Shown: positions 27,192 through 37,340, counted from the stretch's first letter. The stretch is DNA of 64,000 nucleotides from Marinomonas sp. CT5 (GCF_018336975.1 NZ_CP025572.1:583969-647968); one strand, 5' to 3'. Program-made: numbers and translations. Notes: a model not told the origin generated them from the letters alone.

Positions 27192-27995
27192 TTATTTTGT
27201 GTTGGTGGAATTAAAAATCTTATCGGCATTACCTTCGATAAAACTGTCGAATAACACCCCATCAGGCATGACATGGCGACGGGCGAATTCATAAAAACAG
27301 CTAGGAATGGTTTTTTGAACACCATCGGCAAAGGTGTAGTCGACTTTGTCAGCCATAGTTGAGGATTGCTCCAAGAAAGACTCAGGAGAACCTTTTACCA
27401 AACCACCTACTTGGTTAAGCGCGTAGCCTTCGTTTTGCAGCAATGTGTTCACTTTTTCAATAGTTGGGAACTTCTTCAAGTGATTAATGCTGACCGTAAA
27501 GTGGTTGGCTTGCAGTCCCATTGTTAATAGCCAAGCGGCATATTCGCTGTGCTCAGCAAGAGCTAGATATTCAGCTTCCGTTGGTGTTTCCCATAGTTTT
27601 CCTGCCCAAAAAATAGCCGGTGTTTGTACCGCATTGCCTGGGATCTGTGCGATGTATTTGCCGAGGATGTCTTGGCAATTTTCTGGAAGCTCTTCTACTA
27701 ATAACTCAGACAAAAAAATCTTTGGCGAATCTGCATCGGTTTGATGTTTGTAACAACGGGCTTTGAGATGCTTACTTTCAAAGCGAAATGCCCCGTAAGC
27801 TTTATAGCCAATGGCTTCTAGTTGTGGTTCAAGTTTGTCTAAGGAAATAGGCGAGTTGTTAAAAGTACGAAAAGCAACGTGATCATTCAGCACATTTTCG
27901 CCATGGCTTTTAAAAAGTTGCTGGATACGCTGTGCTTGTGGCGTGATGTCTGTGTAGTGATCCCACAAGGATGCGAAAAAATCGGTCGGAGTCAT
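27192..27995 (-). CDS. hglS: 2-oxoadipate dioxygenase/decarboxylase family protein (DUF1338, HglS-like)
   Basis: 267 aa from the ATG at 27995, which has AGGAA upstream; the frame is open to 28028. DUF1338 enzymes of the HglS type convert 2-oxoadipate to 2-hydroxyglutarate with Fe(II) and oxygen. DHVAFRTF places His39 and Arg43 four residues apart, the arrangement recalled for the metal-binding His and substrate Arg of P. putida HglS; later His and Glu residues could complete the site. It is shorter than P. putida HglS. The nearby amaB and amaA supply the upstream steps of lysine breakdown, which strengthens the call. Confidence 0.8.
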   Translation of the reverse strand: MTPTDFFASLWDHYTDITPQAQRIQQLFKSHGENVLNDHVAFRTFNNSPISLDKLEPQLEAIGYKAYGAFRFESKHLKARCYKHQTDADSPKIFLSELLVEELPENCQDILGKYIAQIPGNAVQTPAIFWAGKLWETPTEAEYLALAEHSEYAAWLLTMGLQANHFTVSINHLKKFPTIEKVNTLLQNEGYALNQVGGLVKGSPESFLEQSSTMADKVDYTFADGVQKTIPSCFYEFARRHVMPDGVLFDSFIEGNADKIFNSTNTK

Positions 27996-28092
27996 AAGGT
28001 TTCCTGCAATAGTGTTAGATCGATCCAATTACTTTAGTGTAATGATCTGCCGTTATGCAAAAGGTAAAAATGCACGTTGTGATGCATAAAAG

Positions 28093-28962
28093 TTATGCGA
28101 GCTTAATTTCGGTCGGGCTTTTGTTAATTAATAATTGCTGCTTAGCTGTCAGAATGGTATTGATGAGATGAGCTGGGAAACTGCGAGTTTTCTTGTGAGC
28201 CAAACCAACCACACGCTTTAGCTTTACATCGTTCAACGGGCGCAAACATAGGTCATTACGGCCACGGGATGATTGCTCGGGAATGAGTGAAATTCCCAAT
28301 CCAGCCGCAACCAAATCCAATGCGTACTCTTCTGTTTTGACTTGTGCTCGAACGTCAGTAGTGAGTTCTTGTTTTTGCATCAAGTAGTTCCAAGATTCCA
28401 AAATGTCACATGGCGTTCGTGAAATAAACGGCTGTTTGTCAATTTGCTTGATGGATAAAGAAGGGAAATCCGCTAGCCAGTGATCCAACGGCATAGCGAT
28501 CACATAGTCATCTTCCCAAAGCGGATAAAATACATCTTCTTCTGAGGTGTAGCGCTGGCAAGTAAAGCGTAAGTCGGCGCTTTCGGATTCATCGACCAGT
28601 TTCAATGTCAGCCCGTGAACTTCATCGAGCATGGTTTTGATGACTTGGCTGATTAAAGCACCCGATAAAAAAGGTGTTAGGGAAATAGACAAAGCTAGCG
28701 GTGCTGGGGTATCGCTGAATAGACTGCGCATGGCGCTGAGGTCGCTGACCATCTTGCAAGCGTGTGGATACAGCTGAGAGCCGCTATCGGTAGGCGATAC
28801 TCCTTTAGAATGACGGACAAACAGCTTAGTTCCTAAATCCTCTTCTAATTGTGCAACCGTCGTGGAAATGGAGGGTTGCGCGACAAAACAGCGCTTTGCG
28901 GCGGCGCTCAGACTACGCTCCTCGTAGACAGCAATAAAATAGCGTAATGATCGAATGTCCAT
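28093..28962 (-). CDS. LysR-family regulator of the lysine catabolic cluster
   Basis: 289 aa. N-terminal helix-turn-helix (RSLSAAAKRCFVAQPSISTT, LEEDLGTKLFVRHSKG) and a LysR effector domain. It diverges from amaB across a gap that contains a perfect CCTATAG-N13-CTATAGG dyad. It lies 97 bases upstream of hglS on the same strand. It probably controls both hglS and amaBA in response to a lysine catabolite; the inducer is not readable. Confidence 0.88.
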   Translation of the reverse strand: MDIRSLRYFIAVYEERSLSAAAKRCFVAQPSISTTVAQLEEDLGTKLFVRHSKGVSPTDSGSQLYPHACKMVSDLSAMRSLFSDTPAPLALSISLTPFLSGALISQVIKTMLDEVHGLTLKLVDESESADLRFTCQRYTSEEDVFYPLWEDDYVIAMPLDHWLADFPSLSIKQIDKQPFISRTPCDILESWNYLMQKQELTTDVRAQVKTEEYALDLVAAGLGISLIPEQSSRGRNDLCLRPLNDVKLKRVVGLAHKKTRSFPAHLINTILTAKQQLLINKSPTEIKLA

Positions 28963-29025
28963 AGGCCTGCTCTTATTAAAAGGTGACGTTTACAAAAGTG
29001 CTGTTTTGTATGCCTTTGTAATATA

Positions 29026-29052
29026 CCTATAGAGTTGTTGTCTTGCTATAGG
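29026..29052. promoter_or_regulatory. LysR-type operator between regulator and amaB
   Basis: Perfect inverted repeat CCTATAG-N13-CTATAGG with T-N11-A spacing inside it. It is 64 bases from the LysR gene start and about 107 bases from amaB, as expected for a shared operator. Confidence 0.65.
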
Positions 29053-29158
29053 AAAAAACTAGACCACTAGCAGGAAAACGGTATTTCTCATTCTGGACTA
29101 GGCTGGTTAAGGTGAAGCTATTCTCGTAACACTCATTAAACTAATTTTAGAGGTTCTT

Positions 29159-30703
29159 ATGTCACTTACTTGCTTAGAAACACTGGGCGTAAATAGCCTA
29201 AAACAAGGTGATACTTTTTTCAGCGTATTAACAGGAAATACAACGATCCTAGGTGAAGGAAGTCCTTTTACCGCACACAGCCCAATCGATGGCGCAGCGC
29301 TGTCTACCTTTAATAATGCGACACCAGCGCAGTTAGATAAGGTCAATGCTGAGCTGAAAGACGCGTTCAAAGTATTGCGTACGGTTCCGGCTCCTCGTCG
29401 TGGTGAATTGGTTCGTCGTATTGGTGAGGAAGCCCGTAAGTACAAAAATGAGCTGGCGCAAGTGATCTCTTTGGAAGCTGGTAAAATCACACCAGAAGCC
29501 TTGGGGGAAGTGCAAGAGTGGATCGATGTATGCGATTTCGCTGTGGGGCAATCTCGCATGTTGCATGGCTTGTCTATCGTGTCTGAACGCCCTGGTCACC
29601 GTATGATGGAACAATGGCAGCCGCTTGGTCCTGTTGCCGTCATCACGGCGTTTAACTTTCCTATGGCCGTTTGGTCTTGGAATGCCATGTTGGGCTTAGT
29701 GTGTGGCGATCCAATTCTGCTAAAACCTTCCGAAAAAGCGCCTTTGTGTGCCTTGGCAATGTATAAAATTGCCCAAAACGTGATTGCTGATATGCCTGAC
29801 ATTCCACAGGCCGCGGTATCCGTGATGATAGGGGATCGAGATCTTGGTGAAGCGATTGCGGCAAATGAGACGTTTCCTCTTGTGTCCGCAACGGGTTCTA
29901 CGGCAATGGGTCGTGCCGTTGCAAAAACGGTTGCAGGGCGTCTGGGGCGTTCATTGTTAGAATTGGGTGGCAACAATGCCATGATTGTTTCTGATACCGC
30001 CGACCTTGAACTGGCTCTACGTGCGATTGTTTTCTCGGCCGCGGGTACGGCAGGCCAGCGCTGTACAACATTGCGTCGTTTGATCACACATGAATCCATT
30101 GTTGATGGTTTGGTTGAACGCTTGACGAAATCGTATGGCTCGCTTCGTGTGGGAAGTCCAATTGTGGATGGCAATTTGGTTGGTCCGCTGATCGATGAAG
30201 GCAGCTTTAATCGTATGCAAGCGGCGCTAGAAACAGCGAAAAAACAAGGTGGCGAAATTATCTGCGGTGGTGAGCGTGTGACTGAAAACGTGCCTGCTGG
30301 TGGTTTCTACGTGCGTCCTGCCATTGTTCGTATTGCCCACGATGCGCCAATCGTTCATGAAGAAACCTTTGCGCCTATCCTATATGTTTTGACCTACAAA
30401 ACCTTTGAAGAGGCCATTGAGATTCAAAACGAAGTACCACAAGGTTTGTCGTCTGCGGTTTTCACAGAAAGTATGCGTGAGGCGGAAATGTTTATGTCTC
30501 CAGCAGGTTCTGACTGTGGTATTGCCAACGTCAATATCGGCACATCTGGGGCTGAAATTGGCGGTGCGTTTGGTGGCGAGAAAGAAACGGGCGGCGGCCG
30601 TGAGTCTGGCTCGGATGCGTGGCGAAACTATATGCGCCGTACTACAAATACAGTGAACTACGGTGGTGATCTGCCGTTGGCTCAGGGTATCGTTTTTGAA
30701 TAA
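29159..30703 (+). CDS. amaB: L-piperidine-6-carboxylate / 2-aminoadipate semialdehyde dehydrogenase
   Basis: 514-aa aldehyde dehydrogenase of the ALDH7A1/AmaB branch. Catalytic Cys lies in AAGTAGQRCTTLRRL and Glu in SLLELGGNNAM; FNFPMAVWSWNAMLGLVCGD is typical. It oxidises the semialdehyde in equilibrium with piperideine-6-carboxylate to 2-aminoadipate using NAD. amaA follows on the same strand, so the two encode consecutive steps of pipecolate breakdown. Confidence 0.93.
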   Translation: MSLTCLETLGVNSLKQGDTFFSVLTGNTTILGEGSPFTAHSPIDGAALSTFNNATPAQLDKVNAELKDAFKVLRTVPAPRRGELVRRIGEEARKYKNELAQVISLEAGKITPEALGEVQEWIDVCDFAVGQSRMLHGLSIVSERPGHRMMEQWQPLGPVAVITAFNFPMAVWSWNAMLGLVCGDPILLKPSEKAPLCALAMYKIAQNVIADMPDIPQAAVSVMIGDRDLGEAIAANETFPLVSATGSTAMGRAVAKTVAGRLGRSLLELGGNNAMIVSDTADLELALRAIVFSAAGTAGQRCTTLRRLITHESIVDGLVERLTKSYGSLRVGSPIVDGNLVGPLIDEGSFNRMQAALETAKKQGGEIICGGERVTENVPAGGFYVRPAIVRIAHDAPIVHEETFAPILYVLTYKTFEEAIEIQNEVPQGLSSAVFTESMREAEMFMSPAGSDCGIANVNIGTSGAEIGGAFGGEKETGGGRESGSDAWRNYMRRTTNTVNYGGDLPLAQGIVFE

Positions 30704-30751
30704 CACTATAAGATCGGTACTTGTTACCTTGTGACAAAGATCTTTTTACCT

Positions 30752-30780
30752 AGTAGGTGGGATTTTCTCACCTACTTTTG
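30752..30780 (+). terminator. Hairpin with T-run between amaB and amaA
   Basis: AGTAGGTG...CACCTACT stem (30752-30759 with 30769-30776), with further pairing inside, then TTTTG. It lies in the 107-base gap before amaA and may act as a partial terminator, lowering amaA relative to amaB. Confidence 0.6.
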
Positions 30781-30810
30781 TTATGACCAATGCCCCTATG
30801 AGGTCATTTT

Positions 30811-32082
30811 ATGTCTGATAAAGTCTGTGATTCTTTATGGCGTGCGAGCGCCCCTGATGCCCCTGTGTTGACGCCTTTAGAAGGGCGTGTTGATGTCGAT
30901 GTGGTGATTGTTGGTGCGGGCTTTACTGGTCTTTCTGCAGCACTGCATCTGGCGAAATTTGGTGTTTCTGTGGCTGTGGTTGAAGCCCAGGAAGTGGGAT
31001 TTGGCGGGTCAGGCCGAAATGTGGGCTTGGCTAATGCTGGGTTGTGGCTTGAGCCTGATGCCCTAGATAAAGCCATCGGTCCTGAGGCTGGAAAAGTATT
31101 GTATGAGACGTTGGCGGGAGCGCCGGAATACGTTTATGGTTTAATCAAAGAGTACGACATTCAGTGTGAGCCTGTTCGTAATGGCACTTTGCATGCTGGT
31201 GTAGGTAAAACGGGGTTGGCTCAGTTGCAGCGGCGTTATGAGCAAATGAAAAGGCGCGGTGCGCCGGTCCAGCTGCTGGATGCCGCAGAAGCGCAAGCTC
31301 GTATTGATTCTAGCAAATTCAACTCGGCGCTCTTTGATCCCCGTGCAGGTACGATTCAACCTTTGGCTTATGCCCGTGGTTTAGCGCAGGCAGCCCTAAA
31401 AGAAGGGGCTAAATTATTCGATCACTCGCCTGTTGTGAGTATTCAACCACAGGATAGCGGTTGGTTGCTGAAAACAGCTGGTGGGGAAGTTTGTGCACAA
31501 AAGGTGATTATTGCGACTAATGCTTACAGTGAATATGGTGTGAAAGAGCAGGCACGCAAGTTTGTGCCGATTTTTTACAGTCAGCTTGCCAGTAAACCAT
31601 TAACAGAGGCACAGCTTGCTAAGCTGCTACCCAATAAAGAGGGGGTTTGGGATACTTGTACTGTAATGAGTTCGTTCCGCCTAGATCGACAAGGGCGATT
31701 GGTTTTTGGTGGTATGGGAGGAGAAGGTGGCGTTCATTCGAATTGGGCAACTCAGCGAGTGAGCGAATTATTCCCAATGTTAAATAAAGTAGAGTGGGAT
31801 TACTGCTGGACGGGGCAAATTGCTTACAGTGAAGACCATTTACCTCATTGTCAGCAATTACAACAGGGGTTATATAGTATCGCAGGATATAGTGGTCGCG
31901 GTATTGGTCCCGGAACGATTATGGGGAAAGAGTTAGCGGAATGGTTTACGGATCGCCGAGAATCACTGTCTGTGCCAACTACTTTGTTGCGTAATATTCC
32001 TATGCGAGAGCTTAAACGTATTTTTTACGAGATCGGTGCGCATACATATCACCTCGGCCAGCAGTCACATGCTTTGGAGTAG
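30811..32082 (+). CDS. amaA: FAD-dependent L-pipecolate oxidase-type oxidoreductase
   Basis: 423-aa DAO-type flavoprotein. The FAD-binding VIVGAGFTGLSAALHLAKFG is at residues 33-52, and a C-terminal YSGRGIGPGTIMGKELAEW closes the fold. In Pseudomonas putida AmaA oxidises L-pipecolate to piperideine-6-carboxylate, the substrate of AmaB. The adjacency to amaB and hglS supports that role. Without context it would only be a generic glycine/D-amino-acid oxidase family member. Confidence 0.85.
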   Translation: MSDKVCDSLWRASAPDAPVLTPLEGRVDVDVVIVGAGFTGLSAALHLAKFGVSVAVVEAQEVGFGGSGRNVGLANAGLWLEPDALDKAIGPEAGKVLYETLAGAPEYVYGLIKEYDIQCEPVRNGTLHAGVGKTGLAQLQRRYEQMKRRGAPVQLLDAAEAQARIDSSKFNSALFDPRAGTIQPLAYARGLAQAALKEGAKLFDHSPVVSIQPQDSGWLLKTAGGEVCAQKVIIATNAYSEYGVKEQARKFVPIFYSQLASKPLTEAQLAKLLPNKEGVWDTCTVMSSFRLDRQGRLVFGGMGGEGGVHSNWATQRVSELFPMLNKVEWDYCWTGQIAYSEDHLPHCQQLQQGLYSIAGYSGRGIGPGTIMGKELAEWFTDRRESLSVPTTLLRNIPMRELKRIFYEIGAHTYHLGQQSHALE

Positions 32083-32169
32083 AGCGTCTTTTATGCCCTC
32101 TGTATTATGCAGGCACTAGAGTTAGTTTGACTGTAAAATACCTTTACGGTGAATAACGGTTATATAAAG

Positions 32170-32194
32170 ACGCATCTTTATGGTGCGTTTTTTA
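32170..32194 (+). terminator. Rho-independent terminator after amaA
   Basis: ACGCATC / GGTGCGT stem (32170-32176 with 32182-32188) with one G-T pair, followed by a T-run. It ends the amaBA transcript before the LysR gene. Confidence 0.75.
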
Positions 32195-32255
32195 TTTTAT
32201 TGGTTGGGAATCACTATGATATAGGATACAGTTATCCCCATTCCCGTTTCTGCTA

Positions 32256-33182
32256 ATGAGTAACGTCTTCATGCGCCGTTATATCCCATCGTCAACTGCG
32301 TTAAAATGTTTTGAAGCCTCGGTAAGGCATCTCAGTTTTACCAAAGCAGCAGAAGAGCTGCATCTTACCCAAAGTGCCGTTAGTCGACAGATTCGTAATC
32401 TCGAGGAATTTTTATCACGCGATTTATTTATTAGGCTTAATAAACGCTTGGTGCTAACAGGAACCGGTGCCGCCTATTATAAAGAGGTCGTACCGCTCTT
32501 GGATGGCATGGAAAACGCGTGTTTGCGGATGTTGCATCGAGAAGACGAAAAAACCACACTGACTATTTCCGCATTACCCACTTTAGCTTCTTATTGGTTG
32601 ATGCCGCTTCTTGCGCAATTTCAAACAGAGCATCCTCAGTTTCAAATTAAAGTCCGCTCCTTAGACGATGCGGCGAAGATCGACCCTGAAAGCATTGATA
32701 TTATCTTACATTATGGTGGTGATCATTGGCCCCGTGCTGTGTCTTACCAATTGATGAAAGAAAGTGTGGTGGCGGTATGTTCCCCAGAATTATTAACCCG
32801 CATGAGCGATAAACCATTGGAAGCATGGAAGGTCGAAGAGGTGACTGCTTTCCCTTTTTTGCATTTATCTTCTCGAATTAACGCATGGCCTGATTGGATG
32901 GTAGCGCAAGGGCTGGAAAGTGGCTCTTTTGCTGGCGCTTCATTTGCGCATTTTCATATGTTGCTTGAAGCGGCCAAGAGCAGTATGGGGATTGCGATCA
33001 TGCCTACCATATTGGCTGAACGTAGTCTCCGAAATGGTGAGCTGGTGGCTCCATTTGGCAAAGCCGTTGCCACTCCGCATGAATATCTTCTGTCTTATCC
33101 AATCGATAAAGCTGATCTTGAACAGGTGGTAATTTTTCGGGACTGGCTAATGGCAAAGCGAAATGAATTGCTAGCGCCATAG
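32256..33182 (+). CDS. LysR-family regulator, GcvA-like
   Basis: 308 aa. The opening PSSTALKCFEASVRHLSFTK is typical of the GcvA group, with helix-turn-helix AAEELHLTQSAVSRQIRNLE. The effector domain is complete. It lies downstream of amaA with a terminator between and 124 bases before gpmI, so its own target is unclear; control of the amino-acid cluster is plausible. The start could be the second ATG five codons in; neither has a strong ribosome site. Confidence 0.88.
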   Translation: MSNVFMRRYIPSSTALKCFEASVRHLSFTKAAEELHLTQSAVSRQIRNLEEFLSRDLFIRLNKRLVLTGTGAAYYKEVVPLLDGMENACLRMLHREDEKTTLTISALPTLASYWLMPLLAQFQTEHPQFQIKVRSLDDAAKIDPESIDIILHYGGDHWPRAVSYQLMKESVVAVCSPELLTRMSDKPLEAWKVEEVTAFPFLHLSSRINAWPDWMVAQGLESGSFAGASFAHFHMLLEAAKSSMGIAIMPTILAERSLRNGELVAPFGKAVATPHEYLLSYPIDKADLEQVVIFRDWLMAKRNELLAP

Positions 33183-33306
33183 TTGTGGTGACCCCTTCTC
33201 TATTACTGAAATTAATAGTCTTAATAGGCAAGCTAGTCTGTAACTAAATTACGAGCCTGTGATAGTATCGAGGCATAATCATGATCAATTTACGGGATAG
33301 ATTAAC

Positions 33307-34836
33307 ATGAACAAAAAAACCACCGCCCTCTTTATCCTTGACGGATGGGGATACAGTGAAACATCAAAATCCAATGCAATTACGGCAGCGAACACTCCCA
33401 ACTGGGATTCGCTTTGGAATAATCAGCCTCATACGTTAATTAAAACATCGGGTCTTGCTGTGGGTTTGCCTGAAGGTCAAATGGGGAACTCCGAAGTCGG
33501 CCATATGAATTTGGGTGCGGGTCGTGTGGTTTATCAAAACTTTACTCGCATTGGCAAAGCCATTGAAGATGGTACATTTTTTGATAACGAAGCGCTTGTT
33601 AATGCCGTTGATAAAGCGGTCGCGGCGGGGAAAGCCGTTCATATTTTAGGTTTGTTGTCTGATGGTGGTGTTCACAGTCATCATGAGCAAATTATGGCGA
33701 TGTGCGAATTGGCAGCAAAACGTGGTGCCAAAGCCGTTTATGTTCATGGTTTTACTGATGGACGTGATACGCCACCTCGCTCGGCTAAAACACCAATCGC
33801 AGAATTAGAAGCGAAATTGACCGAATTGGGTGTCGGCAAAATTGCGACCTTAACTGGCCGATACTATGCAATGGACCGTGATAATCGTTGGGATCGTGTG
33901 CAAACCGCTTACGATGCCATTGTGCTTGGTAAGGGCGAGCTACAATCAGATACGGCTGAAGAGGCGATCCAAGCTGCTTATGATCGTGATGAAAATGATG
34001 AATTTGTGAAAGCCACCATTGTGGGTGAATCAGCACCAGTGCAAGATGGCGATGCGATTATTTTCGCTAACTTCCGTCCTGACCGTGCTCGTCAATTAAC
34101 TCGTGCCTTTACCGATGACAGCTTTGATGGCTTCACTCGTGCTGTTTACCCTAAATTGGCGTCTTTCGTTACCTTTACTGAGTTTGCCTCTGACATCAAG
34201 GCCGATGTGGCGTTTCCTCCCGTTGCTTTGACAAATACCTTAGGTGAAGTGCTAGCGAATAATGGTAAGAAACAACTACGTATTGCTGAAACCGAAAAAT
34301 ACGCCCACGTGACCTTTTTCTTTAATGGTGGCGAAGAAGCCTTGTTTGATGGGGAAGAACGTGAGCTCATTCCATCACCCAATGTGGCAACCTATGACCT
34401 GAAACCAGAAATGAGTGCGCCAGAAGTCACAGATAAATTAGTCGAAGTGATCGAAGCGGGTAAATACGACACCATCATTTGTAATTTTGCTAATGGTGAC
34501 ATGGTCGGCCACAGCGGTGTTTTTGATGCTGCCGTTAAAGCGGTAGAAGCCGTTGATGCGTGCCTTGGTCGAATCATTGAGGCGCTTAAAGTGAATGGTG
34601 GGCAATGCTTGATTACCGCTGACCATGGCAACGTTGAGCAAATGTTGAGTGAAGATGGCTCACAACCTTTAACATCTCATACGAACGGCCCTGTACCTTT
34701 AATTTTGTTTTCAGCCACTAAAGGACTAAGTTTAAAAGAAGGTTCTTTATGTGATTTAGCACCGACTTTGCTAGATATGATGGATATGGAAAAACCTTCT
34801 GAAATGACAGGTGTGAGCTTGCTCACACGTGCCTGA
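33307..34836 (+). CDS. gpmI: 2,3-bisphosphoglycerate-independent phosphoglycerate mutase
   Basis: 509 aa, full length. Interconverts 3- and 2-phosphoglycerate through a phosphoserine. Ser62 lies in [24 protein letters not shown] and [11 protein letters not shown] hold the other metal ligands. First gene of gpmI-envC-ctpA-yibQ, a widely conserved gammaproteobacterial run. Its stop precedes the envC ATG by seven bases. Confidence 0.97.
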   Translation: MNKKTTALFILDGWGYSETSKSNAITAANTPNWDSLWNNQPHTLIKTSGLAVGLPEGQMGNSEVGHMNLGAGRVVYQNFTRIGKAIEDGTFFDNEALVNAVDKAVAAGKAVHILGLLSDGGVHSHHEQIMAMCELAAKRGAKAVYVHGFTDGRDTPPRSAKTPIAELEAKLTELGVGKIATLTGRYYAMDRDNRWDRVQTAYDAIVLGKGELQSDTAEEAIQAAYDRDENDEFVKATIVGESAPVQDGDAIIFANFRPDRARQLTRAFTDDSFDGFTRAVYPKLASFVTFTEFASDIKADVAFPPVALTNTLGEVLANNGKKQLRIAETEKYAHVTFFFNGGEEALFDGEERELIPSPNVATYDLKPEMSAPEVTDKLVEVIEAGKYDTIICNFANGDMVGHSGVFDAAVKAVEAVDACLGRIIEALKVNGGQCLITADHGNVEQMLSEDGSQPLTSHTNGPVPLILFSATKGLSLKEGSLCDLAPTLLDMMDMEKPSEMTGVSLLTRA

Positions 34837-34843
34837 GGCGAGA

Positions 34844-35983
34844 ATGATTGTATTATTTCGTTGTCTTTTTTTGAGTTTACTCCTGCTGCCCAGTGTGAGC
34901 TGGTCGGCAGGTGAGCCACAAACACCTGAAGAAGCTAAGCAACAAATTGAAGCGTTACAGAAGGATCTTAAAAAGCTAAATACTTGGCTTAAAGATCTTA
35001 AGTCTGAACGTTCTGATGTTGAGAAGCAGTTGGAAGTGAAAGAAAAAGATATTCAGGAATTATACAAGGAAATAGAAAGCCTTCAGGAGAGTTTAAAAAA
35101 AGGCGATAAGCAACTGGGAGAGCTAAGAGTCCAGCAGCAGTCCTTGCAACTCAGTATTCAGCAACAGAATAAACAAATAGCCGCCCAATTAAGGGCGGTT
35201 TATCGTTCTGGTAATGAAGAAAGTATTAAGTTGTTATTGAATGGTGACAGTTCAGAAGACGCCCAACGTTTGGTGCAATACAACCGTTACTTTTCTAATG
35301 CACGACAATCTTTGATTAATGGCTTCGTCAATGAAGTGAATGATTTAAGCTTGGTCGAGAAAAGTATTCGCAGTCATCGTGCTCAACAAGCGAAAGAAGA
35401 AGCTTCATTAAAGGCTGAGCGAAGCCGTTTAGCCCAGCAACAGAAGAGTCGTCGCGAGTTATTAGCTAAATTAGACAAAGACTTAGCGAAAGGGGATAAG
35501 CGCGCCAAACAGTTGGTTGAGGATCAGAAAAACCTACAAAATATGTTGCAACGTCTTGAGGAGGCTTTAGCTGATATTCAAATCCCCGATCAAGATGTGC
35601 CTTTTTCATCGCAACGAGGCAAATTAGTTCGACCTTTAAGAAAACTGTCTAAGTTATCCTCTAATGGCAGTATTAACTTAGGTGGCGTGACATTAAGAGC
35701 AAAAGAGGGCGAACCTGTCCACGCGATTTTTTCAGGCCGTGTGGTGTTTTCTGATTGGATGCGCGGATTTGGTTTTTTACTTATTTTAGACCATGGTGAT
35801 GGTTACATGTCATTATACGGCTACAACCAAAGCTTGCTAAAAGAAGTCGGAGAATGGGTTGGTGCGAATGACACCATTGCTATGGCTGGTAGCTCTGGTG
35901 GTCGTCCTGATTCAGCTTTGTTTTTTGCTATACGTCATAATGGCAAACCATTAAAACCTCTTTCGTGGGTTAATGCGGGTTAA
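34844..35983 (+). CDS. envC: Murein hydrolase activator EnvC
   Basis: 379 aa from the ATG at 34844, which has GAGG five bases upstream; a GTG at 34829 would overlap gpmI and spoil the signal peptide. Order: signal peptide, two-part coiled coil (about 25-240) and a LytM/M23 domain (about 285-375). The LytM zinc residues are degenerate (LDHGDGYMSLYGYN instead of an HxH active motif), as in E. coli EnvC, which activates amidases AmiA/AmiB at the septum rather than cutting murein itself. Confidence 0.93.
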   Translation: MIVLFRCLFLSLLLLPSVSWSAGEPQTPEEAKQQIEALQKDLKKLNTWLKDLKSERSDVEKQLEVKEKDIQELYKEIESLQESLKKGDKQLGELRVQQQSLQLSIQQQNKQIAAQLRAVYRSGNEESIKLLLNGDSSEDAQRLVQYNRYFSNARQSLINGFVNEVNDLSLVEKSIRSHRAQQAKEEASLKAERSRLAQQQKSRRELLAKLDKDLAKGDKRAKQLVEDQKNLQNMLQRLEEALADIQIPDQDVPFSSQRGKLVRPLRKLSKLSSNGSINLGGVTLRAKEGEPVHAIFSGRVVFSDWMRGFGFLLILDHGDGYMSLYGYNQSLLKEVGEWVGANDTIAMAGSSGGRPDSALFFAIRHNGKPLKPLSWVNAG

Positions 35984-36038
35984 TGTCTATTTAATGCATT
36001 ATTAGCGAGTAGCGACGAAAGAAGTGATAGGAATAAAT

Positions 36039-37316
36039 ATGATTAATACCCTGCGTCAACGAATTCCATTTTTTATCCTCGTGTTATTGGTATCATGGGT
36101 GTTTTCTGTCAATGCTCAGGAAAAGTCCAATCTGCCTACCTCTGAAATTCAATCTTTTGTTGAAACCTTTGAAACCATTCGTGAAGGTTATGTGGAGGTG
36201 ATGTCTGACCAAGATATTCTTAATAAAGCACTAAAAGGTATGGTTTCAGGCCTTGACCCTCATTCTGAATATTTTACTAAGGAAGAATTGGTTGATTTTA
36301 ACGAGTTGACGTCAGGCAACTATGCTGGCATCGGTGTTGAAGTCGAGATGAAGGATAAACGTTTAACAATCGTAACGCCTATCGATGGATCTGCGGCTGC
36401 AGACGCTGGGATTTTACCTGGTGATGTAATAATCAAAATTGATAATACTTTAATAACCGATTTAAGTATGAAAGATATTGTGACGCTAATGCGTGGTGAT
36501 ATCGGTTCAACGGTCTCGTTGGATATCGAACGAGATGGTGAGCTTAAACATTACAAATTGACTCGACGTTTGGTTGAAGATGCCAGTGTTACGGCAAAAT
36601 GGTTAGGTAATGGCATTGCCTACTTTCGAATTAGTCAGTTTCAAGGAGACAGTGCTGATGAATTTTACCAAGCCATTCGTAAATTAAAGGAAGCCTCTGA
36701 TATTAAAGGTGTGGTATTGGATTTGCGTAATAACCCAGGCGGCGTGTTGCAAAGTGCGGTGGGAGTTGTGGATGCTTTTGTTGATAAGGGGCTGATTGTT
36801 TATACCGATGGTCGACATGAGTTGTCTAAGAGTCAAATGGAAGCGACAAAAAGTAATACTCAGTTTGCTAATGTGCCAGTTGTTGTTTTGGTAAATGAAG
36901 GTTCGGCTTCTGCGTCAGAGATTGTTGCCGGAGCCTTGCAGGATCATAAGCGAGCGGTAATTTTAGGAACCGAAACTTTTGGCAAAGGCTCTGTTCAAAC
37001 AGTGGTTCCTTTATCTAATGGCGATGCTGTGAAGTTGACAACAGCTTTGTACTACACGCCAAATGGTCGTTCTATTCAAGCACAGGGAATTACTCCTGAT
37101 TTGGTGGTTCCTCAAGCGGTTTTATCTTTTGATAAAGACCCATTTATTGTAAAAGAAGCGGAACTAAAGGGGCATTTAGGCAATGGCACGGGCGGTAAAG
37201 AGCGAACCAGTGCTGATGTTAACTCGGATATTGGAGAGTTAGCCAAAACGGACTTTCAACTATTTCAAGCGGTCACTATTTTAAAAACTTTACCAAAGTT
37301 AATGCAAAATCAGTGA
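36039..37316 (+). CDS. ctpA: Periplasmic carboxy-terminal processing protease (S41 family)
   Basis: 425 aa from the ATG at 36039 (TAGGAA six bases upstream); a GTG at 36024 is possible but gives a worse signal peptide. Signal peptide, PDZ domain (about 85-165, AGIGVEVEMKDKRLTIVTPI), then the S41 catalytic core with Ser in NEGSASASEIVAGAL and Lys in FGKGSVQTVVPL. Cleaves substrate C-termini in the periplasm. Its place beside envC suggests a role in controlling cell-wall hydrolases. Confidence 0.94.
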   Translation: MINTLRQRIPFFILVLLVSWVFSVNAQEKSNLPTSEIQSFVETFETIREGYVEVMSDQDILNKALKGMVSGLDPHSEYFTKEELVDFNELTSGNYAGIGVEVEMKDKRLTIVTPIDGSAAADAGILPGDVIIKIDNTLITDLSMKDIVTLMRGDIGSTVSLDIERDGELKHYKLTRRLVEDASVTAKWLGNGIAYFRISQFQGDSADEFYQAIRKLKEASDIKGVVLDLRNNPGGVLQSAVGVVDAFVDKGLIVYTDGRHELSKSQMEATKSNTQFANVPVVVLVNEGSASASEIVAGALQDHKRAVILGTETFGKGSVQTVVPLSNGDAVKLTTALYYTPNGRSIQAQGITPDLVVPQAVLSFDKDPFIVKEAELKGHLGNGTGGKERTSADVNSDIGELAKTDFQLFQAVTILKTLPKLMQNQ

Positions 37317-37340
37317 TGGTATTTTTACGTATTTATTTTT

